A stretch of 64,000 nt of DNA from Acanthosepion pharaonis (Eukaryota; Mollusca; Cephalopoda; Sepiida; Sepiidae). The stretch lies in NCBI GenBank assembly GCA_903632075.3, contig CAHIKZ030001201.1:402501-466500 (forward strand). Direction: 5' to 3'. Under the pieces are notes generated by a model. The model was not told where the DNA came from. It saw only the letters and a list, made by a program, of their open reading frames with translations, and did not search any database. Shown piece after piece: positions 1 to 13,200 of this stretch. Each line of letters starts with the position of its first letter. The stretch's first letter is position 1. A program made the translations under genes and the position numbers.

Positions 1-2601
1 GCATTGCTCAATATGGTAAAAATAATTAGGAAATTTCTATTTATGTGCTTAAAATCTCACTAAGAATTTTGCTATGAATAAATGCTGATGAATACAAATT
101 GACATTGTTTTTGTTGCTAAGAAGGACAAACAGAAGCTGTACAGTATTAAATACATTATTGTTACAAGGAAAAAGTAATAATGACAAAAAGACAAAGAAA
201 GTGTTAAACAGATCAGTTGTTTCAGCCTCAACACAAATCCAGACTTTTCAGACGAAGAAAATATACATTATTATCATTATTAACAACAGTCATTATGATT
301 TTTCATCATAATACTCAAATAATTTTTCAAAAACAAATTAGAACAAATATTTCTAAAATGCTGCTTCAGATTTGGGATATAATGGGATGTGGAAAATAAG
401 TTTTAATGAATAAAAATATTTTATGAAGCAATAACTAAATGGTGATGTAGGGAGGAGATGGGAATTGAAAGAAAAGCAGAAAAATGCCAACTTAATTTTA
501 GCAAAACATGAATAAAAATACTGAAAAAAAAAGCTAACATTTTAATTAATCAATTTGTGCACCTTCATTATTCTATTTAAAATATTTAACTCAGGAATTC
601 TGTTTAATTGATTTATAATTTTTAACCTATTTTATTAGTTTTGTTTATTTAATTTCATCAGTTACCATTAAAACTAAACTTTATAGAATTTTTGTTTGGA
701 ATTTTAAAAATGTTAATTGTATTATTTGTAAAATTTGTCTAAAAAATAGCTCCCTATGAATGTAAAATATTCAATTCAAAATAAATTCAGAAATATAAAT
801 ACAACTTTTTGTTATTAATTTTGTAATGCAAAAATATTATCAAAAAACTTTGAATTTCATTTAATGTCATTTTTATTTGTTGCTATCAAAATATTTAAAT
901 GTTTGGTCTTTATTCATGAAATTTAATGTCTATTAACTGGCATACTTCATGAAAAAATGGATCAAATTTCCTAGTTAACCGTTTTTAGTTGCTGAGAAGG
1001 AAAAAAAAAAAACTAAAAATTTGTCTGTATTTATCTAAACAAGAATGATTTGCTTTTTAGTTCTTTTGAAGTAAAAATTAAAACAAACATTTACATATTT
1101 CTTCGCATTCCATTCATAAAATGTCCCAAAACTCTTTTTGTTTAGATTTAAACAGATTTCCTCTATTTTGTTGTGATTATAAATTCCCTGCCACATTTGA
1201 TTAACAATAATATGAATTACAGACAAAACAAAATAAAAAGGTTAGTGATGATCTTGCACACTATTAACCCAGATTTATATTTTTATATATATAAAAAAAA
1301 AAAAAAAAAAATAGGGAGCAACTTTTTAAACGGCCTTTATAAAAAAAAAAAAAAAAAAAAAAATCAAACAACCCTCCAATACTCTGAAGAGTAGATCAAG
1401 ATCAGATATTTTGGAATTGGTACTTAAGAGAATAAATCTTTGAGGAGTCACTAGTTGTATCATCCATGCCTGGAAATGGTTTTTATTAAGTACTGGCTTC
1501 ATGGATCAATAGCAGAAAGCTTGAATTAAGCCCCTTTGAATACTGCAAAAGAAAAAAAAATAGATTACATAAACTTATTTGCAGTAACCTATGAACAAAC
1601 AATCAGTATTATGTTTTTTTGTATCTCAAGTTATATTGACTGCTATCAGAATATACCTTAATAGCCATTGATTAATTCTACTGGGATGGTAAAAGTACAT
1701 TCAAATTATTCTGTATTGTCTAGACTTTCTACCACTACCAGAAATATTGTTCAAACCAACCCATTATGTCAATCCTTGTCCCTCATGCTCATTGTGTCAT
1801 TATTGGGATGGAACATTAATAGTTTATTAGGTGGAAATCTTTAGCAGTGGCTTTTTATAACACTATAATTATTTCATGAAATTTTTATATTAACAGTAGA
1901 TTTTGTTTTTAATTATCGAATTTTGGAAACCCATAATTCATAGATTTGTTTTTTATAACCTATATTTAACACTGAATTTTTATAATTAATGCCAGGTTTT
2001 ATGGTGGGCACTAACATGCCAGAATATCTTGTGTGACACAGACAATTCCATTTTTTATGCAAAGTGTTGCTCTTCTTCCACTTTTTTTTTTAAAAAGAAA
2101 TTCACTCTGGCATGATATAAAATTATCTTCTAATTTCTTTGTTTTCTCATCCTCCTGTAATACTCCCATTCTATTATTGGAACCTCACCTCTCTGGATAT
2201 TATTTACAATGAAATACTTATTCTTTCTTCTACAGAACATGAATTGGATGAGAAGTACAAACAAACTTTTGGAATGATTATTCATCTCAAAATTACAGAC
2301 AATGGCAAAAATAAAACCTCAAACCAATCTTTTGAGAAGGTTGCAATATAATTAAAAAATATGCTTCTAGGTACAAGGCAAACTTTAGTTTGAAACTTTG
2401 TATTAAATAGAAGGGAGATAGAACACTATTCCCTTACTCTCATAGAACATTCATTGATATTTATTCCACTGATGAAAACTCATGAATACAACTGAATATA
2501 CTGAAGCTGGTAGAATCCAACAAATATTCATTCTTAAAATGTAATAAATATACCAAGAATTAATGAAGTAATTTCATTTATGCTTGGAAAATCTCACTCA
2601 C
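1..2601. other. CERK-like intron or 3' flank, non-coding
   Basis: AT-rich sequence with stops in all frames and poly(A) tracts near 1291-1311 and 1341-1363. No protein homology is recognised. The only structure seen is the interspersed repeat at about 620-1270. Confidence 0.6.
620..1270. repeat. Interspersed repeat, left copy of a diverged pair
   Basis: Matches 12110-12660 by eye. Segment 790-1000 (for example GCAAAAATATTATCAAAAA and TTTTTAGTTGCTGA) reappears in inverted orientation at about 12310-12490. Segment 1050-1270 (for example TTTCCTCTATTTTGTTGTGA and GATCTTGCACACTATT) reappears in direct orientation at about 12130-12290. The mixed orientation suggests a rearranged or composite non-autonomous element. 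Family unknown. Confidence 0.6.
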
Positions 2602-2756
2602 CTGATATCAATCCAAGGATCAGGTGTCATAATAATAGATTCACCATCACAATTTAGGGATAACTCCATGTTGCTCCATTCCTGATTATCTCTCTTTGGA
2701 AGAATTTTGATTCGTAGTCTTTGAGTCTTGAAGGACTTTACTGAGTCAGGAGGTGT
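2602..2756 (-). CDS. CERK-like: CERK-like exon K (C-terminal NCDGE block, last exon visible)
   Basis: Encodes VKSFKTQRLRIKILPKRDNQ, then EWSNMELSLNCDGESI and PDPWIDIR. The pattern W....NCDGE......I..R matches the C-terminal SSWNCDGEV...IEVRVH of CERK. Acceptor TTTTTCAG, donor GTGAGT, leaving in phase 2. The remaining few dozen residues must be encoded downstream. No convincing exon was found between 1 and 2601. Confidence 0.88.
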
Positions 2757-5700
2757 CTGAAAAATTATGACAAGAGAAAAAGAAATTGCACCGAAAATTC
2801 CAGGAAAAGAAATGCTCAAAAATAATGATTTTTTTTAAAAGCATTATTTGAATTTCATACAATAAAGAAAACATACTTAATTACTCCCATCATCCATACA
2901 GCGTAAAGTAAGGGATCGTCTGCTGCTTACAACACCAAGCAAAAGTCATAAGTGGCAACCCAGAGACATTAGATAAAGAATTGGTCAGTATAAGTAGTAC
3001 CCTACAACATAACCACCCTGGGTACATGGCAGCAGCCCCGAAAAACCGGAATAGGTGAGTACAAGAGGAGGACAACAACACTCAGAAAACAGTCTGCCTG
3101 CCTTATGTGAAGGGGTTATCATAGAAAAACAAAGGATCTGTGGTCCATATAACATCAGGACAACCTTCAAAAGCTTGATGATACTTTGCAGATATCTCTC
3201 CTGAGTAAGATCACCACCCCCCAGAGGAGAACATGACTAAAGACTGTGTGTATGCTATCCGGTGCAGCTGCGGAAAGGAATATAAAGGGAAGACAGGCCG
3301 TCCCCTTAAGGTAAGGCTTCAAGAACACCAGAAAGCTGTAACATGAGGGGAAGTGGAAAAATCAGGTGTGGCTGACCACATATGGAGAGAGAAGGGAGAT
3401 CACCGCCCTCTGTGGGTTCAGGTTGAGATCATAGACAAAGAACATCATTGGAAAATTCGTAAACTTAAGGAATCAGCACATATGCTAGGCCACAAAAATC
3501 TCCTGAACCAACCAAGCATAGAAATGAATACAATATGGGAACCAGTAATAAGGAGTGCCAGAGGAAAGCGATAACAGCAAAAAGTTGCAATATCAGCTCT
3601 GGTAAAAACATGCAATAACAGCAAAAATTGCAATATGAGCACTGATAAAAATGGTTGCCGAGACATTAGGTTTATAATACCCAGAAATTCATACACAGAT
3701 GTCCTCAAGGACACATGACACAGTGGATAAAGACATTAGATAGATCCAGTGACAGGACCCAAAGAGTGTGAGTTCAATACCCGGTTAAGGCAGTTGAGAA
3801 CTTTCAGAGGGAAATTAGCAGGAGATAACAGATAACTGACATCCATTAAGCATGGCACATGGAACTAGAACAGTCTACCCCAGTGATCGAAATAAAGGGT
3901 TCAGTTCGACATTCCAACCACCTGAGGAAGGCTGGAAGGTACAATGGCCAAAACGTTGTAATGAATATGGTGACAAAGATGAGGATGATAGTCCAAATAA
4001 TGCAAATAATGTACATAATACCTCATCTCAGAAATATGGAGAGATACTTAGTCAATGGGGCTTTGAAAAGTCCTCAGCTGGACAAAGAAAGAAATCATTT
4101 AGACCATAAAATATTCATAACTACTCCACACATTTACTTTTACAATTTCTTTTAAATCTTAAAAGAAATTGGATGTTTGAGGATTAAAATATTGGTAGCT
4201 GGAGAAAAAAAAAAAAAATTCTGGACCCCACTTATTTGCACAAACATTCTTACAAGATTTTTTTTTTTTATTATGGTATTTAATTTCTATACAACTGAAC
4301 AGTAATTTTGAATTGAAAAAAAAACAAAAAAAAAAACAAGAAACAATACAGCTTCTTTAGAAAGTTGACAATTCTTGTGTTCTAGAAGTAGGAGTCACTG
4401 TGTAGTCACTTCATATTTATATAGTAAGTTGAATATTTGTCAGGGAGTTTACCTTTATTAAATACCAAATCAGGTCATGGTATCTTTACTTCATATTTGA
4501 GTCATTAAATATTTTTAATATATTTAATTGTGAAAAGTTTTTATACAAACAATTTGTTTACAGTATGTTTTTGTTTGCAAAATATAAAATTAAAAACAGC
4601 ACAACATTGAATTCCTGCTGATGAGATTTTAAATTTTCAGATGAAATTAAAATTTTGTTTTTCAATATGTATTCTTGGATATTGATATAGAGATGTTTCA
4701 TATATATTTTCTTTTTAAATCATTTCACTCCAAGCAAGCTGATAATCCACTAGGAAGCAGGGAGTGAAAGAGAATGAGAAGACATTAGTGGGGAGAAGTA
4801 AGGAAAAAGTAACAGGATTCAGGAAGACAGAAGATGACAATTGACAATGCATTTAAATTTTTGAAGATTGTAGGTGGCAAGGAAGCAAGAAATCAGAAGG
4901 GAGTTCCACAGGTGAGAAGTGTGAGAAAAGGAAATATTAGAATAGAACTGGTGGTTGCATCTAGATACTTCAACAATAAAACAGTGAAACCTGGTTGATA
5001 ATCTAGTAGCATGCTTAAATTCATGCAGTTGAGGCAACAATGAGAACAGCTCATCAGAACAATTACCATGAAAATATTTGTAGAAAAGACAGAGAGAAGC
5101 CACATTATGTCAGTGAGAAAGTGACTGAAGATGCCCAGTCAGGATTAATTATATTACAAGTCCTTCTTTGAATTTTGTCAAGAATCTCAAGATATATAGT
5201 AGGAGCACCAGACCAGATATGGCAGCAATATTCAATGCATGGACGAATGGTAGATTTATAAATGTATAAGAAGGATTCTGACAAGAATTGTTTAGTACAA
5301 CACAGTGAACCAATTTGCCTAGCAGTAGACCTAGCAATTAATTCAATATAATCACTCCACTTCATGTCAATGAAAAACATGAGCCCAAGAAGGTGTAAAG
5401 TGTTGCTCTACTGGAGTTTAGCATCAACCATACTGATGAGAGGCAGAAAAAGGTTCTCTGTAGTGATTAAATGAAATCAGTTTGGGTTTTGGAGGCATTA
5501 AAATTTACAAGCCATTCTTGCTCCAGTTAACCATTAATTGGGAATCCTTTTCAAGATTAGTTTCCAGTTTTACTTTGTCAGATCTGTTGAACATACTATT
5601 AAAACAGTAAATAGTTGTGTTATCAGAATAGATACCTAGTTGGGAACAGATGATGTATGGAAGGTCATTGACGAAGATTAGAAACAGCGTAGGTCTGAGG

Positions 5701-8067
5701 ATAGAGATATGGGGGACACCTGCATTAATATGAAATGAATTAAAAGTATGTCTGTTCAACAACTTTCATTACATGGTTTCTTAGGGATGACTGGATTAAG
5801 CCAAATGTTTTTCCATAGACACAGTAGCCCTTGAGCTTGTGGAGAAGACCATGCTAAACCCTATCGAATGCTTTCAAGATATCTAGGACCACAGCTCAAG
5901 CTTCACTGTTCTTATCTAAAGCTTGATAAACAAATTCAGTGATGGCTATTAATACATCAGCTGTATACCTGGAGAAATGCAATCCATATTGCTTATCTGA
6001 AAGGAGGTCATGTCAAATAAGAAGCTTAACCAATTTAATGTTGATTAGAGGCTCATGGGATTTTGCCCAAAAGAAATTAATAGGGAAATAATTCAAGGGG
6101 TCAGATAATTCCCCAGTTCTTACAGACACAAACAAGCTGGAAAGCAAGAAGTAGCAAGGCATTTATTGTAAAGCTTGGAAAGAACAGGAGCCAGGTCAGG
6201 AGCACATTTCTTTAGTTGCAGGGTTACCATCAAATCAACAAGTCATGTGATGGGGATCTAGTTTAGAAATGAGAGCAGAAATCATAGATGGAATTATGTG
6301 CATATCACTCAGTAGAAACGTTTTTTTATGAGGAAAATCAGGAAGAGATACTGCAGAGGAGTTTAGAGTGTAGTTGAAAGAGAATTTCCAGGTAAAGTGT
6401 CCTGCTTTATTTGCAGTAGATGACAACACTTCAAATTGATTGAAGAGAGGAAGGACTGAGAATTTACTCTTGTTCAGTACACTCTTGCAGAGCCGCCAGT
6501 AATCTCTAGAACCAAACATGTGAGCGGCAGTACAGTGTCTTGCTTTATCAGCTAAATGTGACTTTGCTTCTTTGAGGATATGTTTACATTCATTATGAGC
6601 TGTTAAAATCAGACCTGTTGTTCTGGTATGACTGGAAGCAGCAAGATCTATAGAAGCTGAATAGGTAGGAGAGAACCAAAGACAAGATTGTGGTTTTACT
6701 TACTATTTCTGTACTGGCACAAATATTTTGATGAAGGTTTTCACCCAGGAATTGACCTCAGATGCACATTTCTCAACAGCATGATTAAAAATATCATTTC
6801 AAGGGATATTGTGAAGGAAAATGAATCCCAATCAGTGCATTGATAACAAAAACAGGTTCTGTTAATAGGGAGTTCTTGCCTTATGAGAAAACAGAATAGA
6901 ACTGATTTCCTATCAACAGGAAGCATAATTTGATAATAGAATAAAATTTCTATATAAGGGGTTATTTTATAAATGAAAGATTGTTGCCCAAATATGCCAT
7001 ATATATGCTTAGAATTTGCTATGTTTATAGAGTAAGTGTTCAATATTAAAGTATCAGAGATAAAGTATTTGTGGATATAGACAGTGTAGACATAGGAATC
7101 AGCACTCTGGTGACTGTCATTTTCACAACTTAAGATTGCTTGAGACTTCAAGTTTATTTTGATGTGAACTGATGCATATACAATCAGAGACATTCCTATA
7201 TACGAAAGGTGTTGCAAACTTCTCAGCCTGACCAACTTTACAAAATCTGACCAAAGATCAATTTATTTTTTTCTGAAATCTGCTCTTGGTTCGGCTAAGA
7301 TTTTTCAGCACCCCTCTTCTATGCACATAAATGCATATGCACAAATATATTGTTTAAAAGATGCTATATTTATAAGGAAAAGTACTCAATATTGAAGATA
7401 CAGTGTGTATAGATATAGACAGTGTGGATATAGGAATCAACACTGCACTGTAACTGTCAGTTTCACACCTCAAAACATAGGCCACTGGGCAATTAGTAGT
7501 GACACATCTATAGATCATGTGCAAGCAGTAGTGATACATAGACTGAAAACTGCTTGAAGCATGAAACTGATAGTCACCATACAGTGATTCCCAATGTCCA
7601 TACTGTCCCTGTCTTGCTCTCTAATTATATACATTAAAAAAATATTTAAACAAGAAATAAATTTTAAAAAAAATGGAATAATCCTAAAATTACCCTAATT
7701 ACCAAAAAAGTTCTGTCTGTGAAAATGGAAATGACATTGTTGCATTATCTTTGACACTCAGAACCAAAGGAAGAGGAACAGGTATAGGGAGACAAGAAAA
7801 TAATGAAAAGGAGAAATAGCTTCAACATTTGACACATGCAAAGAGAGGGAGAGAGAAAAAAAAAATCAACACCAATAAATAGCACATAAATTATTTTTAA
7901 CTTGGTATAAAAATAATGAAAATGAGAAAATCTACAGTCAACTACTGAAATCTCCAGACAAGTGGACCAAACAATTATAAAAGTTTGTCTACGAAACTCT
8001 GGAGTTGGTGTACTGAATATAACATTAATAAACTAAGTGACATTTTATATTAATTTATATTTATATA

Positions 8068-8119
<52 letters not shown>

Positions 8120-10234
8120 TCAGTTTATTTTACCTTGAGTTTTTTCATCATTTCAAAGCCAAGTTTGAGTATTTCCAGTGTATTATTACAAACTGAGACT
8201 TCAGAAAATTGATTATCATGTGGAAGATTCTCAAGGCTGGAGAAAAAAAAGATGCCAACAAAGCAACCACCAAATTTCACCCAACCTAAAAATAAGAGAA
8301 AAAGTAAAACAGAATTGAAAAGAAATCTGGGTATAAATTTTTTTTTAAGCATTACAAAACAAACACTGCTAAGCATTTAAAAGTATTTTACAAACATCTT
8401 TATTCATTGTTTGATAATGTTATTGATGAGGATATTGTATAAAATACACTAAATTACTAGAGAATGAAAGGAATAAGTACATTTTTTTTTTATTCCTAAG
8501 TAAGAATAAAAAGAATCACCTCATTTTGAAATTTTGTGAACAGACACATTTCTTCTGCTAGATTGAAAACTATAGAACTGTTTTTAAGGAATAATTGAAA
8601 AACAAAAAATCTTATCTTTTTCCTGCTAAGCTGTTTAATAATATTTTTTTCTTTTTCAATAAAAATCAAATTCAATATAACTTTGCTCACATCTTGAATG
8701 GACATACACAATCATGGCTCTCCACAACTTCATATTTTATTCCACTCATTCTTGAGCAGCTTCTTCTCATGAACTGCTGCTTTGTAGAATCGACTTTCAA
8801 GAGGATGCTTCCCCAATCATAACCTGTTCAAGTCTAGAGTTAACCATTATACTCCACACATATCCTCATAAACTGTGACCGTTACTCTATAACCCTCTAC
8901 TTTGAGTGCCTTGTACAGGGTGAAAATTCCAATCCTATATGGAATGACTGTAAAACACTTTCCCCTCCCCAATTTATAGGTAGAAGCAGATAAATGCATG
9001 CTAGGATTTTTTCCTAAAATAGTCCCTGGTTAGTCTTGTTTTGAAATCAGAATGCTACATTCACTTATCTAAATTTGCTTGTGTGTCAACCCCAATTTGT
9101 AGTTTGTCAAATTTTTGCCATATCACTGCTGCTTTGCCTTATTACTGTTAATTTGCCTTGCATATATTGTTTGCTTGCTTTATATTATTTTTTTTCCTGT
9201 TATTTTCTTTTTTTTTTCTTGTTGTTTATTGCAAACTTTGTCAATTCTGTTTGTTGGGTAGTTAAGCCATTTATTTACATTTAACCATGGCTACTCACTC
9301 TACAGTAAAAGAAAGAAAAAAAAATATTGCTCGAAATTGTCAAGAGGGTTATTCACCATTTTTTCCTACTTGCTTTCAATATGCCATGTAAGTGTTAAAT
9401 TCTCTAATACTTCTTTCCTCATTATACATTCAAAAAATTTCATCTTTGATTTTTAACAGTTTCTATTTTCCTTAAAACTTCCTCATTTGTCACAAGTTAT
9501 ATAATTCTCAGTATTTGTCAACAGAACTAAATTTCTGTTTAAGTTTTTTTTCTCTCATCAGTGAGGAGATTCACTACCATATAGGATATTAGATGTTACA
9601 TTGTAGTCCAGTACAATTTTCTTTTTCATTCTTTTCATATCTGGTTCACTTCCTGAAAACATCTTTTGCTATAGAAAAATTCCTCTATGATGCTATTATT
9701 TGATACTATATTACCAAGATAGTTACATATCTGCACCAGTTTGTTTCTTATATACCCAATACATAACTCATTCCTTCAGTGGTGTAGTTAGTGTTTTTGC
9801 CGCCCCTCCCCAGAAGGAATACAATATTACAATGCACATTAACCCCTTAAAGTTTTATATATATATATATTAGTCAACAACAAAATTATTTGTACACCCA
9901 TCAATTTTTAATATTTTTATCCATTTCTCAAAATCTAATGTCTGTATGATGCCAGGCTTTTTTCTGTGTTTCTGTTAATGTGGTATTTATAACTCCTCAC
10001 TGATAAATTATGAAATAAAAGTACAATTGTGTTTATTTTTAAAAAAATAAAACTGAGGATATATATAAAAAAAAAATGTAGACATTACTTTTTTTTCTAA
10101 ATCGAGAAAACTTTAAAAACTTTATGATAATAAAAGATAACTTGTTTTTGTTTATATATCCTCCGTTTTATTTAAAAAGAAAAACAAAAAACATATTGTA
10201 CTTTTAATTCATAATTTTCTTTTTATAGTAATTT

Positions 10235-10282
<48 letters not shown>

Positions 10283-13200
10283 TCATGTACATACAATAGG
10301 TATACTATATTTAGATGCATTTATCTTTACTTACCAGGATCAGCAGGTAAGGCAACCATATCATCTTTATCACCACTTTCTTCACTAACAAAAATAAAAT
10401 ATAAACAAATTAATGAATCTAAGTTTTTCATTATTATTAGTGTATTCAATATAGCAAATCCACTATTGTTATTCTTTTATTTCATTGTTAGTAACTGTTT
10501 TTGGTATCAACTATTTTTTTTTATTTCTCAGACACATGGAAGTAGAGAGGATGAGCCATCAGCCAGTTAACCAAAAATGTAAAAAGTTTATCTTTGTACA
10601 TTGATGCACCATGATTGAAAATGTTATTGCAAAGTTGTAGCTATTATAATTTCAGGAAGTGATGGCAGACATTTTGATTTATGTGATAATAGGCAGTCAG
10701 AACAAATGTATGCTCAGTTTTCAACAATGAAACCTGCATAAAGATCATGATTAATTTATTGGTTTTTATTCGGTCATTGTCACATTTAACAGACAAATGC
10801 AATTAGACTGCAGCTTCTCAAATTTTTGCACTTGCTACACACTTTTTATAAATAAAACTTTTTGCAATAAATTAAGTTTTCTTAGTTAAGCCAAATATAA
10901 TATTCAAAATTTATGTTAAGAAATAGTTCCTGTTTGAATTTCTGGAATGAGGGGTTATTGATACTTGCACTGTTGTCTTTAAATCTGTTGCCACTGTATT
11001 AATGTTTCAGTTGTCATGACCTCCTGACTAATGCCTAATGGATTAAAGCATTGGTTTGTAAATTTGGTAACAGTAATTGTGAGTTCAATCCCTGGGTTGG
11101 GTAGTGTAGAACCTTTAGAGTTCAGTTCAAAATTTCCTGAATAGACATTGCACATAGATATATATATATATATATTTTATTTTGTTAACTGTTTTTATCA
11201 TTATAGTTATTTGGATAATCAATCATTCTGAGTTTGCCATATCTTGGCAACTGTAAATAAAGCATATCAGATGATTGTAAAAATCATCATTTTAAAGTAC
11301 TGTCAAATCAAAAATAGTTGTAAAGAATACATTTATACGGTGTTCTCTTATAAATACATGGATTTAAAAAAAAAGAAAAGTTTCTTCAATCTCTACAAAT
11401 TCTGATCTAATATTGTGAAACATAAGATTGTATTCTGAAAACAAATTTTTGCAATTTTAAACATTTTCAATTGATACTTTTTTTAAAAATATTTATTAGT
11501 GGATTAGTCAATAAAATTTAATTCTTATATTTAAAGTAAATATGGAAATATTTTCACATTTTATCCATGTAGGACTTCATGTTTGGCCAGAATGGAAGTC
11601 ATGAAGAATAAAAATTACACATTTGGGGGGAAATTGTTGTTAGCGAATTAACAGAAATCAAATTGGTTTTTAGAAAATCAAGAGGGATTGGAGCAAAATA
11701 ATCAGTCAAGGAAGATTTGAAGGATGTGGTGGAAATTATTTAAAAACTTCAGAAAGAAGTCAGTAAATTTCAGTGTATTGATTGAAATCATTTCCAATCA
11801 TTTAAGAGTGACTGGCATGAGAAATACAAATAAAAGCTTTATAAATGGGTCCAAAGAATAACTAATTGAGGGAAAAATGTATATATGTTTCTTTTTTTTT
11901 TATGAAAAATGAGTTTTCTTTAATAAAGGAAGGTTGGCTGAATATAGATGAGAAGCAGAAAGAAAAACCAAAACATCATCTTTAGAAATTATGGTGAGCA
12001 TTTGTTGGTACAAGAGATAACCAATTAATATACATATAGACCAGCTTGAAAGAGTGTATTCAGAATGCATGTCTCAGAGAATTTGCTTATATATATTTTG
12101 ACCAAGAATGTTTTTAGTTCCTTTGAAACAACAAAAGAGAAAAAAACATACATATTTTTTTCAACAGACATTCATAAATGCTCAAAAACTGGTTTTACTT
12201 AACAAATTTTCTCTATTTTGATTGTGATTCTCTGTCAATATGAATTGCAAAGAGGACAATAGTTTAGCAATGATCTTGTAAACTATTCCAACCCAGTTAG
12301 GCAATTTTTAATTCCTTTTTCAGCAACTAAAAACAGTTAAGTAGGAAATTTTATCCATTATTTTTTCATTAAATATGCCAATTAGTCAATATAAAATCTT
12401 ACAAATAATGACCAAACAGTTTTATAGCAACAAATAAAAATGGCATAAAATAAAATTTCAAGTTTTTGATAATTTAGTTATGCAAAAATAAAATCATTAA
12501 ACTATATATTGTAAATATATATGGAATTAAATTTTTTATATTTACTTGAAACTTATAAAATAGGAGTTGGTAATATTAGCAATTTCTTTATAAGGAGGCA
12601 TTTTGACATTCATTTACCAAGTTACTATTTATAAAATATATCTAAAAAGCAACAGAATTAATATTTTAATGAATAAAAATTTTGAAGAAAATATTAGTTT
12701 TGTTTTAATGGCATAAAGTAAAATTAAAACAAAAAAAAACATGGAACTATTTTTTCTGCAATCCAAAATCTTAGCAAAACTACATACTACAAATTAAGTC
12801 TTCAAGAAAACAATTACTTAAAAAAAAGTTTTAAATGAAACTTTGATTATTACCATTATTTTATTTGTTTCTTTTTTTATCAGAGTTGGTTCATGCTTTG
12901 ATAAAATTTAATATTTCTAGTAAAAGTAATATAAAAGAATTGGAAAGGAAGGAAAAAAAAAAGATTGATTTGTTTTATCAGAAGGCTTCTGTGGCTCATG
13001 AAAGATGAGTTGCTGAAGTGAGTGATAGATTCAAATTTCACTGCAAGCTATTCATTTCAGATTTTATACTATTTCCTTGCATGATCAAAAAATATATTGA
13101 CAGTGATGAAAAAAAAAAAAGGTTAAAGTATGTCTGAATCCAGAGTGTTGTGCTAAAAAGCAAGAATAAGAGGAGTCAAATTGGGAATAAAAACAATCAT

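Larger units (their letters stand above)
8286..10334. other. CERK-like intron, mostly unassigned
   Basis: AT-rich intron. A hAT-like terminal motif CAGTGGTGTAGTTAG at 9777 resembles the ends of the element at 18698. A Tc1-like end motif lies near 9878. Neither has a partner terminus. From 8715 to 9060 the sequence is less AT-rich but no domain is recognised. A foldback repeat follows at 10007-10215. Confidence 0.5.

Noticed and set aside
555..575. Possible last CERK-like exon (GTGCAC on the minus strand)
   Set aside because: The phase does not join exon K and a stop follows at once.
6741..7235. 164-codon minus-strand open frame
   Set aside because: Overlaps the palindromic repeat family. 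Composition is that of AT-rich noncoding DNA, with no domain and no splice context.
9777..9870. hAT fragment starting CAGTGGTGTAGTTAG
   Set aside because: Only one end is visible and the interior does not clearly match the 18698 element.
11560..11820. Protein-like stretch near GGCCAGAATGGAAGTCATG
   Set aside because: No frame stays open and no family could be named.
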